The position numbers were made by a program, and so were the translations under genes. From Paramacrobiotus metropolitanus (Eukaryota > Tardigrada > Eutardigrada > Parachela > Macrobiotidae), in contig NW_026570289.1 in the NCBI RefSeq assembly GCF_019649055.1, positions 310,001-374,000 on the forward strand: a stretch of 64,000 nucleotides of DNA, given 5' to 3'. Shown here one piece after another: positions 45,355 through 56,624 of the stretch (positions are counted from its first letter, which is position 1; every line of letters begins with the position of its first letter). Below the pieces are notes generated by a model that saw nothing but the letters and a program-made list of their open reading frames with translations, was not told where the DNA came from and made no database searches.

Positions 45355-45925
45355 GGGCATCGATGGCGATAACGTCTTCGTTGATTTTGATTGCCCCACC
45401 CTTCCGCCATGGTGGATACCGGCAAACCGTGTGTGGTTCTACAATCTTGACCAGAGATAAAATTTTTACCTATTTAGAACGTTTACTATTGATTTTACTT
45501 GAATTTCTGACAAAATTTGTCGCTTCGCGCGAAATTTGGCTGTTTCTTTGACTTCTGCTTGCATTCCAGTGCGTCAGCGAAAAGTTTTCTTTAAGTTTTG
45601 ATTATCAAAAATAGGTCTTTATTCATTTGAAACTTTCGCTTAGCTTCGCTTAACAATTAAAAAATATTTTCCGTGTTCGCTAAGTTTCGCTAAATGGTTT
45701 GGGAAAAGCGCTAAGCTTCGTTGTTTTACTTCAAAATTTTGATTGCAGTTAAGTTCTGCTAAGTTGGCGAAAAATGCTGAAAATTTCCGTTTCGCTTTGA
45801 AAATCTTAGCGGTTTACGGACTCTACTTAAAAGCTACCTCAACGATCCCCTCGACATCCTTGTGGCGCTCAGGAACGAACCGAATGGACCGTACATTTTT
45901 TATCGATTTAGACGGTTAAATTAGC
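45355..45925 (+). pseudogene. Unrecognised gene family, copy C, fragment
   Basis: Two short blocks match copy A: 45,359-45,450 (GIDGDNVFVDFDCPTLPPWW, then IPANRVWFYNLD) and 45,848-45,910 (NDPLDILVALRNEPNGPYIF). Between them lie about 390 bp of AT-rich sequence with many TTCGCTAAG words that copy A lacks, either an intron or an insertion. Nothing of the later domains follows. Partial and probably dead. Confidence 0.6.
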
Positions 45926-46069
45926 TTGTCGGACCGGCAGTGCAATCTGTGGTATGGCGAACAAAGTCTTTCTTTGAAACACGAATACATAATATTACAT
46001 ACTACGTAGACGAGGTTTTATGACTGTGCAGAAGAATTAACACTTTTAGTTTAATATGTGTAAACGATT

Positions 46070-48370
46070 CCGCTTTCCACATTAGAAAGTAATCTAAACA
46101 CTACGAATACGGAACCGAATACGAACACGGATTGAAATGGGGTTCGTAACCGCATCAGAGATCTGACAATGCATTCGGACCGAAACAGATGTCGAAACGG
46201 TTGGTATCGATGATTTCGGCCATTTACACTTCGGTTGCGCTTATTCGGCCACCACTCACATTCGACCACATTATGTACATTTAGGCAGAGTTCGACCAAT
46301 GTTAATATTATTATCAATAATTAAAAAATTTGCAAACTTGCAGTCTAGTAAGAAGATTAAATGAATGCGTCGATGCATTGTGCCAACTTTTATCTGTTTC
46401 TATAAAATTTGATCAACACCTACTTTATTAGGAAAGAAGCCAACAAATAAAGCTAATATCTATAACCTAAGCGTATTGATGGTTGCGTATTGACGCGTTG
46501 CGTTGCGTTGTGTCTACCTGATAACAGATCATTTATCAGTTAACATTCAGAAAAAGAAACAAACTTTGTTGGAACAGAACACAGAATCCCACGTTCACTT
46601 GCAACTTCAGCTCTCTCATAATTCAAAAAATTAATGTAACAGAAGAAAACCAAAACGTATGATCGAAGAAACCAAAGATACCTAAAAAACCTAAAAAAAC
46701 TGATAAGAACAAATAGTTTCTCTTTTAAAAAAAAACTAGAAAGTCTCAGGTCAAGCTGTTCATGTATGGTCCGTATTGTTGTGGCGACCTCGGGGACTCG
46801 GGTTTTCTTGTAAATTGTGTAAGCAGCTTACACTTTACAACTAACACTAAGTAACAACTGACAACTTGACACAAGAAAAATAAAAGCCAAAATGTCATGT
46901 ACCCAAAATAATCGTGGCCGAATAGAGTGCGGACCGAAGTGAGCAAGGCGAACTGTATGTTGCCGAAGTGATAACAAGTGCCCGAAACCGCACCCGGACA
47001 ATTGGGAGTGGGACATTTCGCCGCACTCAAATTCTACGCGCGACTTTTCGCCGCGAAGAGATTTCGTCGCCGGACATTCGGACACTGGGACACTTCGTTT
47101 TGGGACTTTCTGCTTTGAGACATTTTACCTTTGCGACATTTCGACGCAAGACGTCTGGTCTCGGATAATTCGTCTTGGGACGTTTCGAACGATGCGACTG
47201 ATTACCGCAAAATAATTAACCGCGTTTAATTCTCACTAATTTTTTCAGTTTTTTAGGCTTGTTTTTGTTTTTCTTAAGTTTTTAATATTTCTCTGACTTT
47301 CTTGGGTCGTCTTATTTCTTCTTAGTTTTTCTTGGGTTTTCTTAGGTTTTCTTAGGTTTCTTAGGTTTCTTAGGTTTTCTTAGGTTTCTTTGGTTTCTTA
47401 GTTTTCTTAGGTTTCTTAGGTTTTCTTAGGTTTTCTTAGGTTTCTTTTCTAGGTTTTCTTAGGTTTCTTAGGTTTCTTAGGTTTCTTAGGTTTCTTAGGT
47501 TTCTTAGGTTTCTTAGGTTTCTTAGGTTTCTTAGGTTTTCTTAGGTTTTCTTAGGTTTCTTTTCTAGGTTTCTTTGGTTTCTTTGGTTTTCTTAGGTTGT
47601 TTGTTTGGTTTTTGTTTTCCAGTTTCTCCTTTTCTGACTCTTTTAGTTCGCTTAGTAAATCATTTATCTAATAGGCGTAATGTCCTTCGTCGAGATGTCT
47701 TGGGACGAAATTTCCTTGCGTCGAAACGGCTGTGCGACGGAAAGTCTCGCGGCGTAAAGTCTTACCGACGAAATGTCCTGCGACGAAAGGTCGCGAGACG
47801 AGATGGCCTTGCGGTGAAATGTCTGCGTCCAAAAGTCTTGCGACTAGTTGTCCGCGGCGAAATGTCGCTGTGCCGCCCGAAACGTAGCGCGGCCGAAGTG
47901 GTCAGGTAAAAGCTGCTTTAGACCGGAAGCGCTCAACCGCCCAAGTCGGCGACTGCAAGCTAACTAGCTGCACTCGATCCAGCTTCTTTTAGAATTTTCC
48001 TATTGGTCGGTAGAGCTCGTTGCGTACGCCTGTACGACTCGTACAAGCTGCATTTTTTAACGTTATTTCAATTGCGATACCTCATATCAATCAAAAATTT
48101 GTTTTTAAATTGTGAAAAGAGTTTTCAAAAACTTTTTAAGCTCATAAAAAAGAGGAATGTTTTCTCTACTTAAAATCCAAAGCAAACGAAATTCCATCAA
48201 GACAGGCAGAATCGACAGCTATCCGGAGACACGCTACGATTCAAAGCTTAAATTTCGTGCTTTACGGAAGGTTTACGAAACGAATACGGCTATGACGCAT
48301 GCAAAAGAGGCGGGGATTCGTATTCGGAACCGCATTCGTAGTCTTCAGATTGCTTTCTATTTACTGGCTA
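46070..48370. mobile_element. Outer inverted-repeat pair enclosing a foldback element
   Basis: 46,080-46,126 (AGAAAGTAATCTAAACACTA, then CGAATACGGAACCGAATACG) is matched in reverse complement at about 48,316-48,362 (AGAAAGCAATCTGAAGACTA, then CGAATGCGGTTCCGAATACG). The exact ends and any target duplication are not clear. The inside holds the foldback at 46,980-47,890 and no transposase-like frame. Confidence 0.55.
46980..47890. repeat. Foldback: GACATTTCGCCGC-type arms around a TTTCTTAGG array
   Basis: The left arm (46,980-47,195) is a chain of degenerate units like GGGACATTTCGCCGC and TTGCGACATTTCGACGCAAG. The right arm (47,665-47,890) is made of the reverse-complement units (GGCGAAATGTC, GACGAAATGTCCTGCGACG). 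The outer ends share GTGCCCGAAACCG / GCCGCCCGAAACG in inverse order. The loop (47,220-47,640) is an array of TTAGGTTTC, most regular at 47,455-47,535. No coding capacity is credible. Confidence 0.75.
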
Positions 48371-48892
48371 ACGTAAAATTACGATAACTGATTTTATTTC
48401 GCAATAAATTTGCATGAATTGATGGCTGCCAATTCTACAGTATAATATGAACGCAAAACTAACATCATCTGAAGCGTCATCTGGAGACGATGCGTCAAGC
48501 TGGGTACGGCTGCTTCCTGTCTGCAAAATTTCCTTCTGAGTTGCAACTTATGCCGGCTTGGACTGCATTCATTAATCACTCCTTTAAAAACGACAATACA
48601 TACGACATATAACTGACAACTCACTACTAAATATCGTAATCCACAGCAACGCTGAAGCACAGCTGCCGGCAAAAACACAGAAACCGGCTGCGATGGCTAC
48701 GTTGCAAAGCGCAAAGGAGTTTTAATCTTGATAACGGTTAATGCTATTTTTCCTTCGCTGCTTAACATTTTAAAACCGCTACGTAAAACTGCATTACTTT
48801 GTCTCCGTTGCTGAACAGCTCGCCATACTCGCACTAACTGCAACTTCAGTAAGAAAGAAACGCCACTACTGGCGTGTTACAAGTCGTTCAAG

Positions 48893-51595
48893 ATGAACCA
48901 AGTGCACAAGTTCTGCATCGCAGCAAGAATGGCTGTCGGTCATTTTTTGTATGGTTTCCCCATACCGCACCACGCATCCTGCGCCACATTTCAGTGGATT
49001 CGTTTGATAGTAATGTTTGGCGGTTTTACCGTACTTTTAGCCATCTTTGACATCGGCAGCGATATATTTTTTATTGTTCATTTATGGGGAGAAAATAAAT
49101 GCGGCATTGCCATTGCCTGGCTGGTATTCATCACTACCGTGCCGTTCCTTCCAATTCTTATCTCCGCAGTAAAACAACGCTTTGTCACTCATCAACGTTG
49201 GGAAAAAGCAGCTTCGCTTAACTGGCGATTAGCGCGACAGAGTTTAATTAAGTCTGAAGACAATTTATTAGTCTTCAAAACTGGAGAACGACTTACCAGA
49301 AGAAAAGTACGGCCATTTGAAGAGCGTGCCTATCCAGTTGTGGCCTTCATGCTGGACATCTTTCCCGTCACATTCGTTGTCCGGTAAGAATTCCAGCAGC
49401 TTGTATGTTAAAATTTGATGGAATAAAAGGGAGCCATACATACTGATTGTGTAAATTCAGTATACGGTATATAAAATTCTTATATGTTATAACGTATTTA
49501 TATTTATAATGTATACGTCATAACGTATTTGAATAAAAATTCATATGTATACACTACATTCAGATATATTCCCCCTAATAAATTTACTTTCCCCTAATGA
49601 GAACAGTCTGCATGTAGATGCATATCGTACGTAAGGGCGTGGAGAAATTCCGGAGAATTCACGAAATATTACACGTACAGTGCCGACATCGAGTTTCAAG
49701 ATTGGCAACTGCAAAATGCACAGCTAACTGAAATTAAGTACGAAGCAAATCCTCAGCTGATGATCTTGCTGATCCTCACTGCCACGGGATTATTTCCCTG
49801 GAGCAAAGCCGCCATCACCGCGGCATTCTCTTTCTGCTCCATCGCCAAGTACTTTCCGTTTTGCGCACAACTCCCCGGTAAATGCGCCTTCAACAGCAAG
49901 GTTTTTCTGGACAAGCATTATGTGGATGTTGAAGTCGCAAATCAACTGCTAAAACCGCATCTTTCTGCTTTCTGTGGATGGGTCACAAATTTCTTTTACA
50001 TCGCGTGTCGCTATCATATTCTTATTTCTTTGATCGTTGTCAACTGGAAGGCATCGCTGGCAGTTGCTGCAATCCAAGCGGCGATCATTGCGGTGTTTCT
50101 ACTGCTCTCCTATCGGCGGAAGTATTCAGCACCGTTTCCAAAAAAATCTTGGAAGCGGTATGTCGGACCCGCGTGTGCGTTTATCAGCCAGCTGTTGACA
50201 ACGTTGGGATACTTTTTGTTGGTGCCGGTGACGACCACGATGACGATGATGGGGTGCGTCCTGGGGACGATCTTGCAAGGTGTGGCGATTGTAGTCTACG
50301 CGCTGGTGACGCATGTTGACTGGACTAACACTATTCAGTGTCATACCGGCTCGACATTTCCACTTTCTGCTAAGTCTTCTATGTATTATGCGTTACTGGT
50401 TGGGAATGTTTTTGGTTCACTGCTCCTGCCGTTCTTACACTATTTGGTTAGTCGGTACGCTGAGAAAAGTTCCTGGCTTATTCACCGACAAAATTGCACG
50501 AAATGCTTAGGTAAGACGCTTGTCAGTTGTCAGTTCTTCAAAAAAAGTAATGTACTCAAACGAATATAAACTGGCAGGTTATTTCTTGCGTTTAATACAT
50601 ATCGACAACGATTTTGGTGGTTTTCCAATGTTTAAATTTTGATAATTTAAATTTTTAATGAGTTTACAACTGCAGGCATAACTATATGTATGCGTTTCAG
50701 CTTTGGCTGGATAAAGTAATAATCCTTAATTTTAACTGCAGAATTTAAAAATCGTTACTGCAACTATCGGCCGTGTTGGCTCTGCGAATGGGCGTGGTGC
50801 GACGAACATGATCCGCAAAATGCTGAGGTAATTATTACACGAGTTCCCGTGCCATTTTTGGAGGAGAGCTACTTAAGCGATAAATCAAAAGAAGTAGTTG
50901 CAATCTTAGCGATGCTCCGAGCAGATCCTGAAGACGATTTTTTGCTCTGCAAGGGGCACACAGCGCACCTGAACCATCTACGGAAGAATGGTCCCACTGA
51001 ATGCACCCCAGTTGTTATGGCTGAAATTGGATTACGCGCAGCCGTGGATGACAACAACCGGCCAATGGTGGAACTGTTCCACCCCAGTTCACCGGAACTT
51101 GCCGATTTTCAAACAGATTTTCACATGTCGCTGCATTCGTTCCTCCGTGAGTTATATTCGTGCAATGTAAACATGCGCTTACTAAAAAGGCTTCCCTACC
51201 AGATCTTTTATAAGTCCAAGCTGTACGATCAGGGAATTAAAAACCATCCAGCTCAGAACATGTATTGGGCGGAAATCGTAGAACTGAGGCAGAAACATGC
51301 ATATTGCGGGGAGGACTGTCTGAAACCACTGCCAAAATTGATCTCTGATGGACCGTCACGTAGATTTATACTCACAATTGAACCGGCGAATCTGCCGTCT
51401 TTCAGTTGGCGGCTGGATAAGTTTGACCGTGATTCCAACGTTGTACCTGATGGAATGGAGTACGAGTTTTTCAACGATGCCGATCTCGAGTATGGAGAAC
51501 ACGAACCGGTACAAGAATGCCCGATGAAAAAAGCTCTACAGACGGAATATATTTGGCAGACCGTTGGGTGCTGCGATCCTGCCCCACACGAGTAG
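48893..51595 (+). CDS. XK-related-like multipass membrane protein, three exons, intact
   Basis: Model: 48893-49383, 49618-50510 and 50742-51595, GT-AG introns of 234 and 231 bp, all phases agree, 745 aa. The middle acceptor (CATGTAG at 49,617) was chosen because it alone keeps the frame and gives R-CISYVRAWRNS, matching R-CFRFGHAWRNS of the paralogue at 1-1,208. About eight hydrophobic segments: the first contains FDIGSDIFFI, others lie in exon 1 (AWLVFITTVPFLPILISA, FMLDIFPVTFVV) and exon 2 (from PQLMILLILTATG to FLHYLV). Exon 3 is a large soluble, probably cytosolic tail that opens with a Cys-rich knot (CTKCLE, YCNYRPCWLCEWAWC). XK-family proteins sit in the plasma membrane and some scramble lipids; no caspase site is evident. 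The large C-terminal tail is unusual for that family, so the call is tentative but the gene is well supported. Confidence 0.75.
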
Positions 51596-51675
51596 GTTGC
51601 GATGAACAACCCATCAGCTTGCAGTTTGGTTCGGTTAAGTAAGCACGGGAGTACTCATCGCATCGTAATCGTGCG

Positions 51676-51790
51676 AGGGTGTAAAACCTGGCCCTGGCAA
51701 GTGCCTGTGGAGTTGCCACTGGCATGGCAAAGGATCAAACCTGGTGTGCTATCCCTCTGGGACGCGATAAAATACGGCATGCCAGAAAAC
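51676..51790. repeat. Left member of a long inverted repeat (partner 55,977-56,087)
   Basis: GGGTGTAAAACCTGGC, GCAAGTGCCTGTGG, GTTGCCACTGGC, ACCTGGTGTGCTATCC and CTCTGGGACGC-ATAAAATACGGCAT all recur in reverse complement near 56,000. Its GCCACTGGCA and ATAAAATACGGCATGCC words resemble the arms of the element at 36,995-38,151. No clear target duplication is seen at the outer borders. Confidence 0.75.
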
Positions 51791-51954
51791 TAGAATTATT
51801 AAAATTATAACTTTCAATACGAGGTTTTTAGAGTTGATGTCTCGTAGATAGCTTTGCCGCAAACAAGCGATTAGGTATTGCAATTTACTCGTACTAATAG
51901 AACAGTACTGTACCCTTACCCTGCACTTGACGGAAATTTGTACTTGCCGCCACG

Positions 51955-52092
51955 GTGTCCGTTCATTTCGGAAGCCATTCATTTCGGAAACCATTCATTT
52001 CGGAAACCGTTTATTTCGGATACCATTCATTTCGGAAACCGTTCATTTCGGAAACCATTCATTTCGGAAAGCGTTCATTTCGAAAACCGAAA
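51955..52092. repeat. 16-bp tandem repeat, about eight units (CATTCATTTCGGAAAC)
   Basis: Units CATTCATTTCGGAAAC, CGTTTATTTCGGATAC, CGTTCATTTCGGAAAC and so on follow without gaps. It runs into an A-rich tract (52,100-52,540) with CATAAGAACACATAAAAAAG doubled at 52,107 and 52,160 and then GAAAACCTAAGAAACCTAAG near 52,370-52,535, the same array type as in the other foldbacks. Confidence 0.8.
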
Positions 52093-52611
52093 AATTCCGA
52101 AACGAATACATAAGAACACATAAAAAAGTAATTAGAGAAACAAAAGAAAAATGGGAATACATAAGAACACATAAAAAAGCATAACAAAAATTACATAATT
52201 TCGGAATTAGAGAAACAAAAGAAAAATGAGAATACATAAGACCACATAAAAAAGCATAACGTAAGGAAAACAAAAACATAAGAAAAATTAAGAAACAAAT
52301 AACAAAAACAAGGAAATCTATTAAAAACAAGAATAACATTTCGGAAACCGATATACCTAGAATAACATTAGAAAACCTAAGAACCTAAGAAGACCAGTTA
52401 ATTCAGAAACCCAATTAAGAAACCTAATTAAGAACTTAAGAAAACCTAAGAAACCTAAGAAATCATTTGAATAATACCACTTCATTAAGAAAACCACCTA
52501 ATTAAGAAACCTATTTAAGAACTAAGAAAACCTAAGTATTCATTGTACATTCCGGAACATTATTGATTGTGATTGCGTTAATCTGTCATAGCGTTTGGAA
52601 GTCCACCGATA

Positions 52612-54864
52612 GGCCTACACCTTTGGTCGGAATGGAATACGGAATACCGAATGTATACTTGGAACGGAATACTAATATGCGGAAGAAAATTTTCGGAATA
52701 TGGAACGGAATAATAATTTTAGTCGGAACGGAATCTAAGAATTAATGCGGAACGGAACCACTTCTTATCAGAACGGAATAAAATTTTTTTTAATAATTTT
52801 AAATTTCTACCGCATTTCTATCGGATGCTATGACTTTGCGCTTTTAACCGTGTAACCAGCACGATTAATCCAGTCTGTAGAAGCGGCATTACAGAATGCA
52901 ACCAGCCGGCATCAAATACTGCTGGCACACTTGTTTTCGCTCTGCGAGATGACAATCCGACAATTCCCTCTCTTTCCTTTCGGCCGTCTGATATCGTTCT
53001 GACTCGCTTACCTATGTCAAAAGATTCCTGCGTAGTCTAACCGAGCAGAATTCAGGTAGAGTACCAGTCTGACTAGGCCGTCGGTTACCAGTCTGACCAG
53101 TGTTCCCTAAACGCAAAACATCTTTTGTTTTAAAACAGCTGGAAGCGCATACCGCCTCGGATGCAACACTTGCGCATTCATAACGCCAATAAGAACAAAT
53201 TAACAGCTGATTACGAAAAGCTTGAAGCAGTGCAAGGAATGTACGAAATTGGCCAGATGATCAAAACAGTCTGCAGTCTGGACATATTACGTATCACGTT
53301 GTCGAATACTGTGCAGTGCGTTTCTGCGGCGTGTACGCCTAGCCAGTTACTTTTTTCCAGTTTTTAATCGGTTTTATTCTTTCTTCTAATGCGTACTACA
53401 GTGGAGATGTTGTAAATATCTGGAATTACCGTGTTTTTGTTATTGGGAAATTCGGATTACTTTTATACACACCTGCGTTATTCCGGTACCATGTCCGGTA
53501 ACGACATCTGCTACGAAGATGCCAACGTAATGTAAGCAAAATGTGGTAACCTCTTCTTTTATATATCAAAGTATGATACCTGCTGTCACAATCAGTAGAT
53601 ATGAGTGCAGCAGTATCGATTGTTACTCAACTGGTAAACTATTACAGCAGAAATGACTGTTTTGGGATAGCGTTATTATTGTAAAAACATAACATTCACA
53701 AATTTGGCTTCCGTTCTCAGTGTATAAGCATTTTACGATAACTTCAAAGCCTCAGCCGGTGTAGTGTTTACGATAATATCAAGGTTGTAATGCGCTACGC
53801 TTTGCAGCAGGGGCGCCCGGAAGTGTTAGCTGTTGTCGGAGGTGGCCGGCGGCACTGTAGTAAGTGTACCGCCGGCCCGGAAGTGTTAGCTGTTGTCGGA
53901 GGTGGCCGGCGGCACTGTAGTCACTGTACCGCCGGCCCGGAAGTGTTAGCTGTTGTCGGAGGTGGCCGGCGGCACTGTAGTAAGTGTACCGCCGGCCCGG
54001 AAGTGTTAGCTGTTGTCGAAGGTGGCCGGGGTCACTGTGGTCAGTGTACTGCCGGCCTGGAAGTGTTAGCTGTTGTCGGAGGTGGCCGGCGGCACTGTAG
54101 TCAGTGTACCGCATTTTACAATAACTAACCGAATGATTTCCTTTCGCTTTTTATGAATTTTTTCAAAAAATTTGCTGATGTTCAGTCTGAGTTTGTGGTA
54201 TCCTGCTCCTGCATTTACGTTGCTTCACATCTTGGGATGAATATTTGTTGATGACGCGGCTTATGAGACATCGTTGTATCAACTAAACGTAGTGGTCACT
54301 TGCTTATTAAATAAATATTTTTACCGATACTTTCTGTTTTTTGTTTTGCAACGGTTTTGGTTTATTAATTTGCTCATTATATGATTTTTGAACTGCCCAT
54401 ACAAATATTTTTTTGTTAAGCAACGGCAGCGGGCTATATTCCGTGCAAATGTTCTCCATAATTAATTACCCTGCAGCATATTAACCCGATACTACGGCGC
54501 CTTCAGTTTATGCCGATATGATTGTATTAGTTTTCAAATAAAAACGATTTCCTACGTGAAATACTTACGAACTGAAAAGTAGTGTCACCGGAGCGCAGTT
54601 AAGTACTTAGCTTCAACTACTGTACCTGATAGTGTATGAACTACCGGCAAAATTACAAATGAATTTAGAATTCGCCACTTTACAAAATACTACGCTGTTC
54701 TATTCCGCAGGAACATTGTTCCGTTCCGTGCAAAATATAATATTCCGTTCCGACTAAAATTATTATTCCGTTCCGTATTGCGAAAATTTTATTCCGCATA
54801 TTAGTATTCCGTTCCGAGAATGCATTCCGTATTCCGTATTCCATTCCGACCAAAGGTGTAGGCC
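52612..54864. mobile_element. Foldback / Mutator-like element, 2,253 bp, with 9-bp target duplication
   Basis: The terminal inverted repeats are about 165 bp (52,612-52,780 and 54,697-54,864), starting GGCCTACACCTTTGGTCGGA on both ends and continuing with GGAACGGAATA-type words (CGGAACGGAATAATAATTTTA shared almost exactly). The flanks are CCACCGATA (52603-52611) and CAACCGATA (54865-54873), 8 of 9 identical. Long inverted ends and a 9-bp duplication point to the Mutator-like group. No transposase frame is found inside; the interior holds a 60-bp minisatellite. It appears to sit inside the larger inverted pair 51,676 / 56,087. Confidence 0.75.
53811..54112. repeat. 60-bp minisatellite, five units
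   Basis: Exactly 60-base units begin AAGTGTTAGCTGTTGTCGGA at 53821, 53881, 53941, 54001 and 54061. Units 1-3 are almost identical, unit 4 has several changes. The unit is much more GC-rich than its surroundings and contains CCGGCGG/CCGCCGG palindromic words. Because 60 divides by three, both strands stay open (about 111 codons each), giving PEVLAVVGGGRRHC on one strand; I regard this as a by-product. Confidence 0.9.
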
Positions 54865-54873
54865 CAACCGATA

Positions 54874-55976
54874 TGGACATTGGGGATGAGTCATCCCGGA
54901 TGACCACTGAGTAAGCGTTCGGAGCTGTGTGATATGCAGCATCGATTTTGAGTGCAGAAAGTTCTATTGATAAGTACCGATATTGTAAGTGTTAAAATTA
55001 TGTGATGCTGCAGTTACGTACGTTGAATAAGTTGGAATAAGACAATACGTTGGCAGGCTAATATTACTGAGGTTATTTTTATCTCATTCTAGGATCCCAG
55101 TATTGGCCTTGGCACTTGGTGCAAAGAGATCACGAAGTGTTGAACAGATATCATAATATAATTATTACATAATTAGAACATTATATTATCACAACAGATA
55201 TTATAATTTTTGCAGGTCATTAGAGATCATCTTGAACAAGCATTGTCAGCACCTTAGAAATGTCTTTAAAATTCAGTTTTAATAATACTCTATCAAGTAT
55301 TCGGCCGAACGAATGACCGTACGACTTATGGTACAAAGACCTTTTTTGTCTTTAGCTTTAAAAGTTGAAATTATTTGCAATTTCTTGGCATTTGAAAGGG
55401 TCAGTGTGTCGTCTACCAAACGAAAGTTGGTTGAACGCAGGACAGCAATTAAAGCTCAAAGTGATCAGCGTATGATGTCTGAATGGTAACTGCATACCAT
55501 AAAAATGTTGTCTCTAGACTCTATATGCACTGAACTCGATCGGGCGAAAAAGGAAATCGCCAAATCGGTGCCGATGTGAAACTGCTCTGTTGCACTAAAA
55601 AAAAGGCGCCTTATACAGATTTCGTAACTCATTTCATAAAAATACGCACACAAGCATATGTCAAATAATGATTGCAAATCGAAACGCGGAAGCAGTGTTT
55701 CTTGAAGCGGCGTGGTTTGGAGCTTAGTGTAGTTCTCGAATTCATTCTTTTTGCAGCACTGTTACGTAGTTAATTGCTGATCGCGCTGTTCATGCCGGTG
55801 TGTGTTATTCGTTGAGAAAACTCTTGTAACTCTTGTCTATTTACGGATTTAAGTACTTATCTGCAGCTAAAAGCTTCTGATACCATCGCGATTTTACTTG
55901 CAGCTTGTACAATGCAGACACCGGTCAATATTTTTCTATTTATTTATTAAACTCTGTTCCACGTGTTTTCTTGCAT
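54874..55976. other. Intergenic between nested inverted repeats
   Basis: Short motif-free frames only. AT-rich TATTATAATT words at 55,150-55,215. Confidence 0.5.
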
Positions 55977-56087
55977 ATGCCGTATTTTATTGCGTCCCAG
56001 AGGGATAGCACACCAGGTTGTATCCCTTGCCAAGCCAGTGGCAACGCCACAGGCACTTGCAAGTGCCAGGTTTTACACCCTGCCAGC
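55977..56087. repeat. Right member of the long inverted repeat (partner 51,676-51,790)
   Basis: GCCGTATTTTATTGCGTCCC, AGAGGGATAGCACACCAGG, GCCACAGGCACTTGC and GCCAGGTTTTACACCC are the reverse complements of the left member with few changes. Together the pair encloses 4.4 kb, including the 2,253-bp element. Confidence 0.75.
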
Positions 56088-56624
56088 CTGCTGTACTACA
56101 TCAGCACTCTGTGCACCTTCCTTTTGGTACAACAGCGATGTTCAACCGGCAATTTTAATCTCTATCTGTAGAAGCAACATTCTTGCACGTGTATCAATTT
56201 TCACAAGTCTTCACTTTCTCTAACTTTGTTGCAGTTGTCTTAAACAGCTAATTAACAACGTTAATTCAAGTTAATGTTACGTCGACGGCGCTTCCCTTCT
56301 TCTGGACGCCGCATCGGGCGAGCCGGACCACCATTCACGCGCTTTGATGTGGACTGGCGCCGGCCGCTTTGTGTGTTGTCTCTGTTTAGCCGCTTTCCGC
56401 GCACTGTTCACACTGCACGCTCGCTTGCCATCACGAGTTTTTATTTTGCTCGCTCACTGGTTAGCCTCTCGAGTTCTCATTTCGCACTTGTTCGCCTCTC
56501 GACCTGCACGTCGAGAATCTTTTTTTTGACAACTCTGGTGTTCCAATTCTGATAGCGTTTTAGTTACAACGCTAAATTCGCTACGAAATTCAAGTATCGT
56601 GTATCGTGCCATTCTAACTGCACA

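Noticed and set aside
47220-47640. TTAGG-containing array as interstitial telomere
   Set aside because: The unit is nine bases (TTAGGTTTC), degenerate, occurs in both orientations, and is framed by inverted arms. It is not a plain TTAGG or TTAGGC telomere run.
53779-54128. Overlapping 111- and 112-codon frames on both strands with repeats
   Set aside because: Both are by-products of a 60-bp minisatellite whose length is divisible by three.
56274-56552. 92-codon plus-strand frame before the Gag-like part
   Set aside because: It lies in the leader of the retroelement fossil and has no conserved content.
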